64,000 nucleotides of DNA from Arenibacter hampyeongensis (GCF_002909255.1 NZ_PIOB01000005.1:310001-374000), one strand, 5' to 3'. Positions 7,202 through 16,706 are shown, numbered from the stretch's first letter. Translations and numbers: made by a program. Notes: generated by a model not told the origin, from the sequence alone.

Positions 7202-8107
7202 TTTATTTGATTTTAAGATTAAAAATGAACAAAAGCGCTTTTGTTTTCCCACAGCTATGTGGTAGGTATAAAGGTATGGAAATAGGCAAGGAAAGAATAG
7301 GGGAAACAAAATAAGTTATTCACAACTAATTGAAGAACAGCAAATTACATCAAATTAACACAAATAATATTACCTCGTGTCCCAAATAATTTTATTTGAT
7401 GTCATATGATATCAAATGATGTCTAAAAAAATCACCGTACAAACGACCATTTATTTGAATATCCGTAGTTATTAACAATTAAATTTTAGGGAGCAGTCGA
7501 AAAAGACTTTTAATAGGGCAAATTTTGTGTCTCTACAAGGCTCTAATTTCATATTGCGATAATGTTTTTTATAAAATAATCTTCTTGGAATTAACATTCT
7601 TAGGTATAATATTTAATAGGAACTTTTACCAGGGAGGAATAAGACAGAAAGATACGGTCCCAGTAATCTGGATTTTGAAGCTTTAAATAAGCAATGTAGC
7701 ATAAGGATTAGCGGTCTAAGGGTAAAAAGGGGCCGAAAATTAGGCCTTGGTTATTGTTATTAAAACCGTCCTATTTTAATTTACCTTTTTTGACCCTTGG
7801 AATAAGTCAAACATAAAAATATTAGAGAATTAAAAGTCTTGACCAAGTGAATCTTCAACACCTGATAAACCTGGACATATTGCATGTTACCAGATTAATT
7901 TAAATTTTGGGTGCTGGCCTATACTAATGTAGAATGGAGTTTACTGGGGTCTTAAATTCCCAGAATTGTGGTTGGGCATAGCAATTTAATATATAAGCAG
8001 AACAAGATATTTCCCTTTGAAAAGAGAAATGTAACCACTATTTGGTAACACTGGACATATTCCTATTGATTAAAACAATACTTTTTATAAATAAATGTTG
8101 GAATTTC
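7202..8107. other. AT-rich noncoding region between mobility and cargo genes
   Basis: Some 900 bp hold no convincing gene on either strand. A motif beginning TTATTTGATGTCAT (7392-7410, continuing as ATCAAATGATGTC to 7423) resembles the element's left end, and its CATATGATATCA core recurs inverted at 28000-28011 near the right end. The rest is low-complexity AT-rich sequence that may separate the two transcription units. Confidence 0.5.
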
Positions 8108-8138
8108 TTTGTCACTATTTTTTTGGATTCTATATTTG
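8108..8138 (+). promoter_or_regulatory. Promoter of the siderophore-type receptor gene
   Basis: TTTG (8108-8111) and TATATTTG (8131-8138) are separated by 19 nt, a good Bacteroidota promoter. Just downstream lies an inverted repeat CTTATTT/AAATAAG (8142-8148 and 8160-8166), immediately before the start codon and able to act as an operator or mRNA hairpin. Confidence 0.6.
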
Positions 8139-8172
8139 CTTCTTATTTTAAATTAATCTAAATAAGAATAGA

Positions 8173-10557
8173 ATGAAAATTGTGACCTGGGCAGCAGCCC
8201 TTTTTTTATCTTTTAACGCATATTCACAAACCAGCATTAAAGGAAAGATTACCGATGAATCCAATCAACCTCTCACCGGCGCAACCGTATATATTGAGGA
8301 ATTGAAGAAAGGCACCATGACCGACCTAAATGGGGAATATGAAATTACGGACATCAAGGAAGGCTCTTGGACAATTGTCCTGAGAATGCTGGGTTATAAA
8401 CTGCAAACTAAAAAAATCACCATTGGCCCGGACACTTCGATGACCTTTCACGTGGTTTTAAAAGAAGATTTAAACAGTTTGGATGAAGTCGTGGTTTCCG
8501 CTAGCAGGCATTCCGAATATCTTTCTGAAATTCCTGCTTCGGTTACCGTTGTAGGCCTTGCCAAATTGGAGGAGTTCACACAATCTACCTCGAACATCAG
8601 CGAAATTCTGGAATTTACAGTCCCGGGACTTGCTGTTTCTACCGGTACCTTTTCCAATTGGGGACAAACCCTAAGAGGGCGTTCACTATTGGTCATGGTC
8701 GACGGCATCCCACAATCTACCCCTTTAAGAAACGGACAATTGGGAGTGAAATCCGTAAATCCCAATGACATCAGCCGTGTAGAGGTAATTAAAGGGGCCA
8801 CGTCCATCTTCGGTAATGGGGGCAATGGTGGTTTTATCAACTATATTACCAAAAATCCAGCTACCGATAAAAAAATTGAGGGGACTACCAATATCTGGGG
8901 CTCAATCAATTTGGCCAAAACAAATGACGCCTTGGGCTGGGGCATACATCAGTCCCTTAAGGGAAACCTGAATAGATTCAGTTACTACATCAGCGGTAGT
9001 TTGGAACAAACAGGTAATAAATACGATGCAGATGGAGTTCCTGTTCTCCCGACCTACGGTTTTGACAACACTGACATCTACAGCACATTTGGAAAATTGG
9101 AATATTTACTATCAGACAGGCAAAAACTGACCCTTAGTGGTAATATCTACCATTCCGCTCAAGATAGCCCCTTCATTCCGGTAGCGGCAGAGGTAGAAGT
9201 CTTTAATGAGGATGGGGATTATTCCCTTGTTCCAGGTTACGGCGTAAAGGGGACCATTGTCGGGGAAGAACCTACTGGGACGACCTTGGTAAATGGACAA
9301 TTAAAATATAGTCTCAACAATATATTCAAGGGAACTACCAATTTTGAAACGGACCTTTATTATCAAAACACTGAGAACGTATTTTTCTATTCCGACAAAT
9401 TTGAAAATGGCGGACAATCCGTAATAAATGCCAAAAAATATGGTATCAGACCCAACTTCAATACCAGTTTTGGTTCATATGGCCCAACAAATATATCCTT
9501 GACCTATGGGGTAGACCTTTTAAAGGACAAAACAAATCAAGGGCTTTTGGATGGGAGATTGTGGGTGCCAAATATTGAATTGATCAACTGGGCACCCTAC
9601 GCGCAATCTACCATAAAACTTAACAACCAATGGGTTCTTAAAGCAGGTTTGCGATATGACCATATGAATATGGATATCGTAGATTACAATACCCTTCCCT
9701 ATTCCGCTAAAAGCGATGGCAATTTCAGTCCATCCGTAGCTGTGGAAGGAGGAAAACTTAATTTCAACAATCTGGCCTTTAACTTAGGGGTTCGGTATAT
9801 AGAGCACCAAGAATTTACCCCTTACATAAGCTATTCCCAAGGATTTTCAATTGCTGATTTAGGCTCAATACTAAGGTCTGCCGTAGCCGAGAACATTAAT
9901 GATATCCAGCTGGAACCCGCGGTCACCAATAATTATGAATTTGGGTTCATATCCAAATTCAATAACTTTCAGCTGGAGGCAGTGGGCTATTACAGTACTT
10001 CCAATCTGGGCACAGGCGTTGTATTTGTGGATGAGATCAATTCTTTTGTACCCTCAAAACAACCACAACGAATTTATGGAGGTGAGATATCCGTGGATTA
10101 TTATAGTTGGGATAAAAAATGGCAAATAGGAACCTCATATTCTTACGTAGAGGGGCTGACCCATAGTGTCGGTGACGAAAATAACTTGACATATTTGGGA
10201 GGTGATGTTATAGCCGCTCCAAAATGGACTACATATATTAACTGGCAGCCCACAGAAAAATTAAACACATCGCTTAGAATGACCAATCTGGGTGATAGAA
10301 ACCGATTCGACCCCTTTATCGATGCCAACGATACTTGGGCCTATAGACATACACAGTTCCCTGTGAGTGGTTATACTATACTGAATCTTTCTATGGCCTA
10401 TCAATTAAAATCGAACCTATCCCTTTCCTTAGGGGTCAACAATATATTGAACGAATATTATCTACCTGCCCGATCTCAGTGGGCCTCACCTTTAAAAACC
10501 TTTACAGGGGTAGGAGAGGGAGCCAACGCAAAACTGGGACTCCGGTACAATTTTTAA
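8173..10557 (+). CDS. TonB-dependent outer-membrane receptor, siderophore type
   Basis: A 794-residue receptor. Signal peptide 1-19 (cut near AYSQ), a carboxypeptidase-D-like beta-sandwich at about 22-110 (IKGKITDESNQPLTGATVYI), plug at about 118-230 (SRVEVIKGATSIFGNGGNGGFINYITK), then a 22-strand-type barrel ending in the aromatic LGLRYNF. The plug and barrel sequence resembles ferric-siderophore receptors rather than SusC glycan receptors, and there is no SusD partner. The next gene, a PepSY membrane protein, is the usual partner of siderophore receptors. The ligand is not deducible. Confidence 0.88.
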   Translation: MKIVTWAAALFLSFNAYSQTSIKGKITDESNQPLTGATVYIEELKKGTMTDLNGEYEITDIKEGSWTIVLRMLGYKLQTKKITIGPDTSMTFHVVLKEDLNSLDEVVVSASRHSEYLSEIPASVTVVGLAKLEEFTQSTSNISEILEFTVPGLAVSTGTFSNWGQTLRGRSLLVMVDGIPQSTPLRNGQLGVKSVNPNDISRVEVIKGATSIFGNGGNGGFINYITKNPATDKKIEGTTNIWGSINLAKTNDALGWGIHQSLKGNLNRFSYYISGSLEQTGNKYDADGVPVLPTYGFDNTDIYSTFGKLEYLLSDRQKLTLSGNIYHSAQDSPFIPVAAEVEVFNEDGDYSLVPGYGVKGTIVGEEPTGTTLVNGQLKYSLNNIFKGTTNFETDLYYQNTENVFFYSDKFENGGQSVINAKKYGIRPNFNTSFGSYGPTNISLTYGVDLLKDKTNQGLLDGRLWVPNIELINWAPYAQSTIKLNNQWVLKAGLRYDHMNMDIVDYNTLPYSAKSDGNFSPSVAVEGGKLNFNNLAFNLGVRYIEHQEFTPYISYSQGFSIADLGSILRSAVAENINDIQLEPAVTNNYEFGFISKFNNFQLEAVGYYSTSNLGTGVVFVDEINSFVPSKQPQRIYGGEISVDYYSWDKKWQIGTSYSYVEGLTHSVGDENNLTYLGGDVIAAPKWTTYINWQPTEKLNTSLRMTNLGDRNRFDPFIDANDTWAYRHTQFPVSGYTILNLSMAYQLKSNLSLSLGVNNILNEYYLPARSQWASPLKTFTGVGEGANAKLGLRYNF

Positions 10558-10565
10558 ACCATGGA

Positions 10566-10595
10566 CCCCGTGTTTGACTATTCTCAAACATGGGG
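10566..10595 (+). terminator. Intercistronic stem-loop
   Basis: CCCCGTGTTTGA pairs with TCAAACATGGGG (one G-T pair) around a 6-nt loop, 6 nt after the receptor stop. No strong T run follows, so it may attenuate or stabilise the mRNA end rather than fully stop transcription into the PepSY gene. Confidence 0.55.
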
Positions 10596-10617
10596 CCTAT
10601 TTTAAACAATAACTTCT

Positions 10618-11706
10618 TTGATTATTTTTAACAGGCTTATCAGGAATTTACATCTTTGGCTGGGTCTAACATGTGGCCTGATCGCGTCGATCTCCGGGTT
10701 GACCGGTTCGCTATATATTTGGCAGCCCGAAATAACAACTTTACTCAATCCCGAGCTATTGACAATCGGGCAAAATAACCCTTTACCCGATACTAGACTG
10801 TACACAACGGTCTACAATCTAATGGAACAACACGGGGATAGTCTAGCCAAAATAAACCTGCCCTATCGGGAGCAACAGACTATTTCCCTTGTCTACAAGA
10901 ATGGTGAGACCCAATATTATCATCCCATTTCTGGCTTTATTTTGGGTAAAAAATCAAGTTCCATTGAATTTTTTGAAAATTTATTGAACTTTCACCGCAC
11001 CTTAGGGATTCCGAAAATTGGAAAATATATTACTGGAGGCAGTACCATATTATTTTTTCTATTATTGTTAAGTTCTGGTGCCTATTTGTGGTGGAAAACC
11101 TATAGTACTAATTTTACAAAGGGATTCAAAATAAAATGGAAAGCTAAGAAAAAGAAATTGAATTATGACCTTCATAAGGTTTTGGGAGCGAGCTTTTTTA
11201 TCCCTCTTATGGTCATAGCTTTTACCGGTGCCTATTTTACATATAGTACTTACTACAAAACGGTACTTAGCATATTCGATGATTCCAAAAAAACCAAGTT
11301 GGACCTAGAAGAGCAGACCATTAGTAGCGCCAAACCCTATCAAGATTACTTGCGTAATCCGGACAAGGAATACGACCTTCGTGCTGTCATCCTTCCCAAA
11401 AATATCCAGGACGAATATCATTTTAGATATATTCAGGATAGGTTCCTAATGGAAGGGCCAAGAAAAACCAAGGAATTGAAAATTGATCCAAAAGGAACTA
11501 TTACTAGCCTGACGGATTTTCAAACAGATTCCAATAGTAATCGGATCGTTGCCCAATTCTATCCTGTTCATATAGGTGAAATTGCGGGTTTATGGGGTAG
11601 GATCCTGGTTTTTATTTCTGGTCTAATTCCAATAACTCTGTTTATAACTGGTCTCAAGTTATATCTCTTAAAAACAAAAAGGCGATTGAAGACACCTCGT
11701 GATTAA
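10618..11706 (+). CDS. PepSY-TM inner-membrane protein (probable ferrisiderophore reductase)
   Basis: A 362-residue membrane protein with the PepSY-associated TM layout: helix near 9-31 (LHLWLGLTCGLIASISGLTG), a periplasmic domain, helices near 140-160, 187-208 and 327-347, and a conserved NFHRTLG/YDLHKVLG pair of histidine motifs. Homologues beside TonB siderophore receptors (FoxB/FiuB-type) reduce or release iron from the siderophore in the periplasm. The start is TTG at 10618; an in-frame stop lies 9 nt upstream and no ATG is near, so TTG is the only sensible start. Confidence 0.85.
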   Translation: MIIFNRLIRNLHLWLGLTCGLIASISGLTGSLYIWQPEITTLLNPELLTIGQNNPLPDTRLYTTVYNLMEQHGDSLAKINLPYREQQTISLVYKNGETQYYHPISGFILGKKSSSIEFFENLLNFHRTLGIPKIGKYITGGSTILFFLLLLSSGAYLWWKTYSTNFTKGFKIKWKAKKKKLNYDLHKVLGASFFIPLMVIAFTGAYFTYSTYYKTVLSIFDDSKKTKLDLEEQTISSAKPYQDYLRNPDKEYDLRAVILPKNIQDEYHFRYIQDRFLMEGPRKTKELKIDPKGTITSLTDFQTDSNSNRIVAQFYPVHIGEIAGLWGRILVFISGLIPITLFITGLKLYLLKTKRRLKTPRD

Positions 11707-12134
11707 ATTATTATTAATTATTTAGTCCTTTAAAACCCGAAGACATTTTGTACTCACAACCTAATCAATAATTACAAAACGATAAAATGACTAGATCAAT
11801 ATTATCAGATAACTCATTGATTTAATTTGAATTAGTTACACCTATTATCCATTTAGTTGCGCCCGTTGGGTTTTCTTCATAACGCTTATCTATCTGAACG
11901 CTAAAGAAATCCTATAGGATCCTTGCGCAGTAAAGTTATGGATAGTCCATAGAATACCTTTAGATTAGCTTATATATCCAATTAAGCTAATCTAAAGGAT
12001 TTTGGAGGTCAAGATCATATTATTTAAATAATATATTAACTATAACAAATCCATGTCCCTAAGTAGCCTAATTTCAGTCAATAACAACCTTTCAATTGGC
12101 TAATTTTTTGTATCTTATATAGAAATTTGAAAAG
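11707..12134. other. Noncoding gap with a long perfect inverted repeat
   Basis: No gene is supported in this 428-bp gap. A perfect 16-bp inverted repeat, CCTTTAGATTAGCTTA (11957-11972) and its complement (11983-11998), has a 10-nt loop. Only TTTT follows after two bases, so it may be a weak terminator or a regulatory hairpin. A 12-bp palindrome ATCCTATAGGAT lies at 11909-11920. Confidence 0.55.
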
Positions 12135-12521
12135 ATGGACAGAAAAGCTTTTATTCAAAAAACAATGGGGGCCATGCTTATTGCTTTACCCGCTTATTCG
12201 CTGATCGGCTGTTCTAGTTCGGACAATGATTCGGATACGAATCCCGATCCAAACCCAGACCCAGACCCACAAGGTAACTGTTTGGCTAACGGAACCAAAA
12301 GTACTATTGCCACTAATCACGGACACAGTTTAACTGTATCAACAGCCGATATACAGGCTGGCGCACAGAAAATTTATTCTATTCAGGGAAGTTCAGGTCA
12401 TAATCATGAAGTAACCCTGACTGCGGCAAATTTTAATTCATTAAAAAGTAACAGTTCAATATCTGTTGATTCTACCTCAGGAGACGGACACACGCATTCA
12501 GTTACAGTATCATGTGCGTGA
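12135..12521 (+). CDS. Small His-rich lipoprotein (putative metal binder)
   Basis: A 128-residue secreted protein. It starts DRKAFIQKTMGAMLIALPAYSLIGC, a lipoprotein signal with cysteine 26, followed by a DNP-repeat spacer (residues 28-46). The mature domain contains three similar segments: NHGHSLTV, GHNHEVTL and GHTHSVTV. The spaced His-x-His pairs look like metal ligands, and the two cysteines (CLANG and the final VSCA) could form a disulfide. I know the pattern only from uncharacterised proteins. It follows the receptor/PepSY genes in the same direction after 428 bp, so a periplasmic metal-binding or delivery role is plausible but inferred. Confidence 0.75.
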   Translation: MDRKAFIQKTMGAMLIALPAYSLIGCSSSDNDSDTNPDPNPDPDPQGNCLANGTKSTIATNHGHSLTVSTADIQAGAQKIYSIQGSSGHNHEVTLTAANFNSLKSNSSISVDSTSGDGHTHSVTVSCA

Positions 12522-12555
12522 GACAAATATGAATAGGCTTATTTTATGCAAACAT

Positions 12556-12580
12556 TAGCCCTTGTGACAACTAAGGGCTA
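12556..12580. terminator. Terminator between convergent genes
   Basis: TAGCCCTT and AAGGGCTA form an 8-bp stem with a 9-nt loop, followed by a T-rich stretch. It lies between the rightward lipoprotein gene and the leftward DUF5777 gene and could serve both. Confidence 0.6.
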
Positions 12581-12645
12581 TTGTTATTGATAAATGTTTA
12601 GCAAAATTGTTGCCGATTTGGAAAACTAGACAATTTATATCGCAA

Positions 12646-13530
12646 TTATGGCCTATCCGTCTTTTTTATCTGAAATGCCCGAGATATATTAAATCCGAAA
12701 TGAATATCACCCTTAAAAAAATCACCTCCAGTCTCCGCTACAAAACCCTTTTCTATCATGGAAACAGAATTGGTTAGTATAAGCTGGAAAATATGGCCCC
12801 CGGTTTCAATATCTACTCCAAATGCAAGCGAATTTTTAACATTTACAGACTCGAATGAATTTAAATTGTAAAAGTATTCACCATTGAGAGAGACCCGTTT
12901 ACTAATTTTAACACGCGTACCAAGGCCTATTGAAATAATATCATTTGGGTCTACAGATTCTGGAACGGTATTAAAATGGATAAATGTTGGGGCCAATTGA
13001 ACCGAAAGGCTGGGGCCGAATTTACGAGCAATCAAAAGCTGTCCTGTATAAGTCAACCGATCACTGAAAGAAGGCTTGTCATCCGGCTCATAATCTTTTA
13101 TGGTTTTTTGTGTAGCACTTCCAAAAACTGTGATTCCAAAAGGAAATGGGTTTTGTCCGGTTTTTTGCTGTAATAATCTGTATTTCCCATAGACATCGAA
13201 TGTTTTTTCAAAAGAACTCCTGCCAAATGCCGCAGTAAGTCTGTCGTTAATTGCATATTCAAGACCAAACCTTATATTGGAGTCATCCAATCCAAATAAT
13301 TGGTCGAACCCTGAGTTAACACGACCAAATCGATGTGAAATCAAAAATTCAAGCACACCTTCTTTTCTGGTTTCCACAGAATGACCATTCAATAACCTAG
13401 TACCATTAAAAGTACTAGCAACCAAAAGGGTTGTATCCGATGCCTCTCGGTCTAGAATATCTCCCAAATCCTGGGCAACGCCATTAAAGGCACAAAGTAT
13501 AAATACTATACATGATAAAGCTTTTTTCAT
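12646..13530 (-). CDS. DUF5777-family outer-membrane beta-barrel protein
   Basis: Using the ATG at 13530 gives 294 residues with a clean signal peptide (MKKALSCIVFILCAFNGVAQ). The mature part is alternating beta strands with the family's features EFLISHRFGRVNSGFDQLFGLDDSNIR (near 40-66), RFGLEYAINDRLTAAFGRS and IEKGFVAETGGDFFKGDIHFGFNISR at the end. DUF5777 proteins are predicted barrels of unknown function. In Bacteroidota they commonly sit beside YceI and c-type cytochrome genes, as here, where this is the last gene of a five-gene leftward operon. Confidence 0.82.
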   Translation of the reverse strand: MKKALSCIVFILCAFNGVAQDLGDILDREASDTTLLVASTFNGTRLLNGHSVETRKEGVLEFLISHRFGRVNSGFDQLFGLDDSNIRFGLEYAINDRLTAAFGRSSFEKTFDVYGKYRLLQQKTGQNPFPFGITVFGSATQKTIKDYEPDDKPSFSDRLTYTGQLLIARKFGPSLSVQLAPTFIHFNTVPESVDPNDIISIGLGTRVKISKRVSLNGEYFYNLNSFESVNVKNSLAFGVDIETGGHIFQLILTNSVSMIEKGFVAETGGDFFKGDIHFGFNISRAFQIKKTDRP

Positions 13531-13620
13531 CTCTTCAAATTTATGTATTGTTATTGGCGACATATTATTCGCTAATAAACATCTAGTTTGATATCAATTT
13601 TAAGATTGACTCTATTTACA

Positions 13621-14163
13621 TTACTTATATGGTTTATGGCGAAGTTCAAAATTAACTTTAATGGTTTTAGCGATGTTGTTTTCCACTATAGCTGGAATTT
13701 TTATGTCAAAGTCTGCAACTTCCACAGAAAAATCACCCTTAAGTATAATCTCATCTTTAATAATTTCGACATTGACCTTTGTACTAATTTCCTTATCACG
13801 GCCATGGACATTAAGTGTTCCAACGATTTCCGTTTCCCCCTTTAATTCGTCCAACTCATTGAATTTCATAATTTTCCCCGTAAAAGTTGCTTTAGGATAC
13901 TTATAGGACTCCACGTAATTTTCATTAAAGTGTTCCTGCATCAATGCTTTTTTGAACATAAATGACCTCATGAGGAGCTGAATGGCAATCTCACCTGTAT
14001 CACTATCCACAATACTTAAGACCTGATTATTATCCGCTTTTATATCTTCCACTACGGAATGAGAAAAAAATGAAACATAACCATCCTTTGTAAGAAATTT
14101 TCCTTGGGCGGATACGCAATTCAAAACTAATAAATTGATAATTATTATATAAATTTCCTTCAT
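13621..14163 (-). CDS. YceI-family periplasmic lipid-binding protein
   Basis: A 180-residue protein from the ATG at 14163, 4 nt after the OB-fold gene's stop; a TTG at 14175 would overlap that stop. After a signal peptide (IIIINLLVLNCVSAQ) the sequence carries the YceI lipocalin-like pattern: KDGYVSFFSHSVVEDIKADNN, YVESYKYPKATFTGKI, GTLNVHGRDKEISTKV and the final VNFELRHK. Characterised YceI proteins bind isoprenoid lipids such as quinone-like tails in an elongated barrel. Next to a cytochrome and a barrel gene, this suggests handling of an isoprenoid or quinone in the periplasm. Confidence 0.85.
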   Translation of the reverse strand: MKEIYIIIINLLVLNCVSAQGKFLTKDGYVSFFSHSVVEDIKADNNQVLSIVDSDTGEIAIQLLMRSFMFKKALMQEHFNENYVESYKYPKATFTGKIMKFNELDELKGETEIVGTLNVHGRDKEISTKVNVEIIKDEIILKGDFSVEVADFDIKIPAIVENNIAKTIKVNFELRHKPYK

Positions 14164-14167
14164 ATTT

Positions 14168-14590
14168 TTACTCAACTAAGATACATCTAACCATAATAAC
14201 ATCCAGCAAATATCCTGTACACTTGCCTTTCACCTTTACCACTTGGCCATTTTTTAGTTTTAAAACATTTGTATTTTCCTCTGGCAAAAAATGACACATT
14301 ACACTTGAGTCCGAATCAGATGATTTTAGCGTTATTACACTATTGCCCTTAATTGTTGATATTTTGTGTATTTGCCCTTGAACCTCAATAATACGCTCTG
14401 AATATTTTTTTTCTGCCTCTATACCTTGCTCTTTATATTCCTCAATAAGTTGTTGAGCCGTTAAACTGTAATCGGGCTTCGATTTTTCAATATTGGCATG
14501 GGGCTTATTATAATAAATAATAGAAAAAACCAAACCAATAATGACCAATAAGAACAAGCTAAGGATGATGTTAAATCTTTTACCTGACAT
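14168..14590 (-). CDS. Membrane-anchored OB-fold (tRNA_anti-like) protein
   Basis: From the ATG at 14590 (preceded by AAGGA) the product has 140 residues; a TTG at 14599 is less likely. An N-terminal helix (ILSLFLLVIIGLVFSIIYY) anchors a periplasmic domain. The LTAQQLIEEYKEQGIEAEKKYSERIIEVQGQI pattern followed by beta strands and the cysteine pair MCHFLP/GKCTGY is that of the tRNA_anti-like OB-fold family. Despite the name, members are secreted and their ligand is unknown. It sits between the cytochrome and YceI genes in the same operon. Confidence 0.78.
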   Translation of the reverse strand: MSGKRFNIILSLFLLVIIGLVFSIIYYNKPHANIEKSKPDYSLTAQQLIEEYKEQGIEAEKKYSERIIEVQGQIHKISTIKGNSVITLKSSDSDSSVMCHFLPEENTNVLKLKNGQVVKVKGKCTGYLLDVIMVRCILVE

Positions 14591-14602
14591 TCCTTCCAAA
14601 CT

Positions 14603-14956
14603 TTAATTATTCAATGCGCCTTGATCTACCCAGCAACCTATGGCAGTTATCTGCTCATTGGTAAGACTTCCGGTTTTTGGCATTCGTCTACTCAAAGTTA
14701 CTTCTTTGACAAGTTCAGCAATTCCCTTTACACCATTGTATGTTCTTAAATCGGGGGCAAAGGGCTCATTTCCATCACCATTATGACAAGGCATGCAATT
14801 ATTATCGATCAACGGCCTTATAAAATCATTGTATGAAACTTCGATATCACAATTATTGATGCCACCATCCACGGTTTCTTCCTCATAATTGTATTCGCAA
14901 GATGCTAAAATACCTGCCGAGAAGATAACAAAGCTTACTAATAATATTTTTTTCAT
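14603..14956 (-). CDS. Small c-type cytochrome lipoprotein
   Basis: A 117-residue protein with a lipobox (GILASC, Cys20) and one heme-binding motif CMPCH (54-58). The downstream SRRMPKTGSLT supplies a likely methionine axial ligand, and the end, IGCWVDQGALNN, is typical of Bacteroidota cytochrome c domains. It should be an outer- or inner-membrane-attached periplasmic electron carrier. It ends 12 nt before the start of the OB-fold gene and belongs to the COG4315-cytochrome-OB-YceI-DUF5777 operon. Confidence 0.88.
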   Translation of the reverse strand: MKKILLVSFVIFSAGILASCEYNYEEETVDGGINNCDIEVSYNDFIRPLIDNNCMPCHNGDGNEPFAPDLRTYNGVKGIAELVKEVTLSRRMPKTGSLTNEQITAIGCWVDQGALNN

Positions 14957-15097
14957 CTGTTTAATTTAAGTTTTTTTGATAGACCTGTCTACATTTAGGC
15001 AAGTGTAATTCACGAATCTGCTTTCTACGAATCATCCAAACTTATCATGGGTTATTTCAAATGGTATAACCACCCCTAAGAAAAAAATTGGCTTACA

Positions 15098-16687
15098 TTA
15101 TGGTGCAAGGGCTGTATTTACGTTAGCGATAGGCCATACCCCCGCAGAAGGAAAACTTACACCTTTATTATCACCACGTTCACTGTCCTGCCCAAAGTAA
15201 TACAAAGGCCATCCTTTGTAAGTGATCTGTGTTCTTCCATATACGTCAATCGAACCAAAGTCAGACGCTTCCAAAATACTTGGGATACTGGCCAAATCTA
15301 TTTCCGCTATGGGCCAGACCGAATCGTTGGAAAAATCGGGATTTGTAAAACTATTGGTATCCTTGGTATCATTGATAAAAATGTATAGGGTATTGCCGTT
15401 GGTATCGGTTATGTACGAGGTAAGTCCGTCCCCTTCCGAATAGTCATCCAAATAATTCTTCCCGTCATGCCCGATTAATTGAGCACGGCCGTACATTAAG
15501 GAATAGTCCGGCTTTGCAACATACCAGACATTATTGAAGGCATCCCCATTGGTGTCACCAGCTTCAGCATCACTGGAGTAATAATATAACGGCCATCCTT
15601 TGTAAGTAGTTTGTTTTGAACCGTCCGTGCGATCAATGGTAGCAAAATCCATCTCATCCAATCCGGTATCCAGTGTAAGACCCTCCACATAAAAGATAGG
15701 CCACACATCCAAACATCCCCCCAGACAAACTGAAGTGTCCTGTGTATCCCTTGAAAAGAAATAAAGTGTTGCACCATTGGAATCGGTCAATATTTTACCA
15801 AAGGAGGCATTTTCGGCTATTTTTACAGTATTTTCAACAGGTTGTGGTTCCGGGGCCATTGGAGTATCAACATTGGCAATTGGCCAAATGCCAGGGGATG
15901 GAAAACTTATTCCCTTATTGTCCCCACGTCCAGTATCCTGACCAAAGTAGTACAATGGCCATCCTTTATAGGTAATCTGAGTTTTTCCAAATACGTCGAT
16001 CGAACCGAAATCGGACTTTTCCAAAATACTGGGAACATTCTCCATCGAAATTTCCGCGACGGGCCAGACTGCATCATTAGAAAAATCGGGATTTGTGAAA
16101 CTATTGGTGTCCTTGGAATCGTTTATAAAGATATATAATGTTCTTCCTTTAATATCGGTAAGGTAAAAGGTATTCCCATCACCTTCTGTATAATCATCCA
16201 GATAATTTTTCCCATCATGCCCAACCAGTTGTGACTGTACGTACATGAGGGAATAATCTGGTTTGGCAACGAACCATACATTGTTAAATGCGTCTCCTTT
16301 AGTCTCGCCCACATTACCATCTCCTGAATAAAAGTAAAGAGGCCATCCTTTATAAGTTGTTTGCTTTGCCCCGTCAACACGAGTAATGGTTGCAAAATCC
16401 GACAAATTCAAACCAGCATCTACCGTTATTTTTTCTGAATAGAAAACTGGCCAAACTCCCAAGCAGCCACCAGAACATTCCGAGGTTTCTTTGGTGTCCC
16501 TGGAAAAAAAGTAAAGGGTAGCACCATTGGAATCCGTCAATATTTTACCAAATGAAGCGTTATTGGCCAATTTTACAGTATTTACAATTGGTTCCGGCTC
16601 ATTTGGATCAGTGTCTCCATCATCATTATTACTGCATCCAATATACATTAAGCTAATGATGAACCATAAGAAATGCATTTTTTTCAT
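15098..16687 (-). CDS. COG4315 lipoprotein with internal 250-residue duplication
   Basis: A 529-residue lipoprotein (MYIGC, Cys18). It has two nearly identical halves: KILTDSNGATLYFFSRDT starts at residue 48 and again at 298, a period of 250 residues. Each half holds four aromatic-acidic signatures of the secreted-repeat/COG4315 family (TLYFFSRD, PLYFYSGD or PLYYYSSD, TLYIFIND, PLYYFGQD) and a CxGGC or CLGGC pair. The family is surface-attached and of unknown function, often near redox genes. The DNA identity between halves implies a fairly recent duplication. It is the first gene of the leftward operon and is divergent from the LytTR regulator. Confidence 0.88.
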   Translation of the reverse strand: MKKMHFLWFIISLMYIGCSNNDDGDTDPNEPEPIVNTVKLANNASFGKILTDSNGATLYFFSRDTKETSECSGGCLGVWPVFYSEKITVDAGLNLSDFATITRVDGAKQTTYKGWPLYFYSGDGNVGETKGDAFNNVWFVAKPDYSLMYVQSQLVGHDGKNYLDDYTEGDGNTFYLTDIKGRTLYIFINDSKDTNSFTNPDFSNDAVWPVAEISMENVPSILEKSDFGSIDVFGKTQITYKGWPLYYFGQDTGRGDNKGISFPSPGIWPIANVDTPMAPEPQPVENTVKIAENASFGKILTDSNGATLYFFSRDTQDTSVCLGGCLDVWPIFYVEGLTLDTGLDEMDFATIDRTDGSKQTTYKGWPLYYYSSDAEAGDTNGDAFNNVWYVAKPDYSLMYGRAQLIGHDGKNYLDDYSEGDGLTSYITDTNGNTLYIFINDTKDTNSFTNPDFSNDSVWPIAEIDLASIPSILEASDFGSIDVYGRTQITYKGWPLYYFGQDSERGDNKGVSFPSAGVWPIANVNTALAP

Positions 16688-16706
16688 AATTTGTGATGTG
16701 TTAAGA

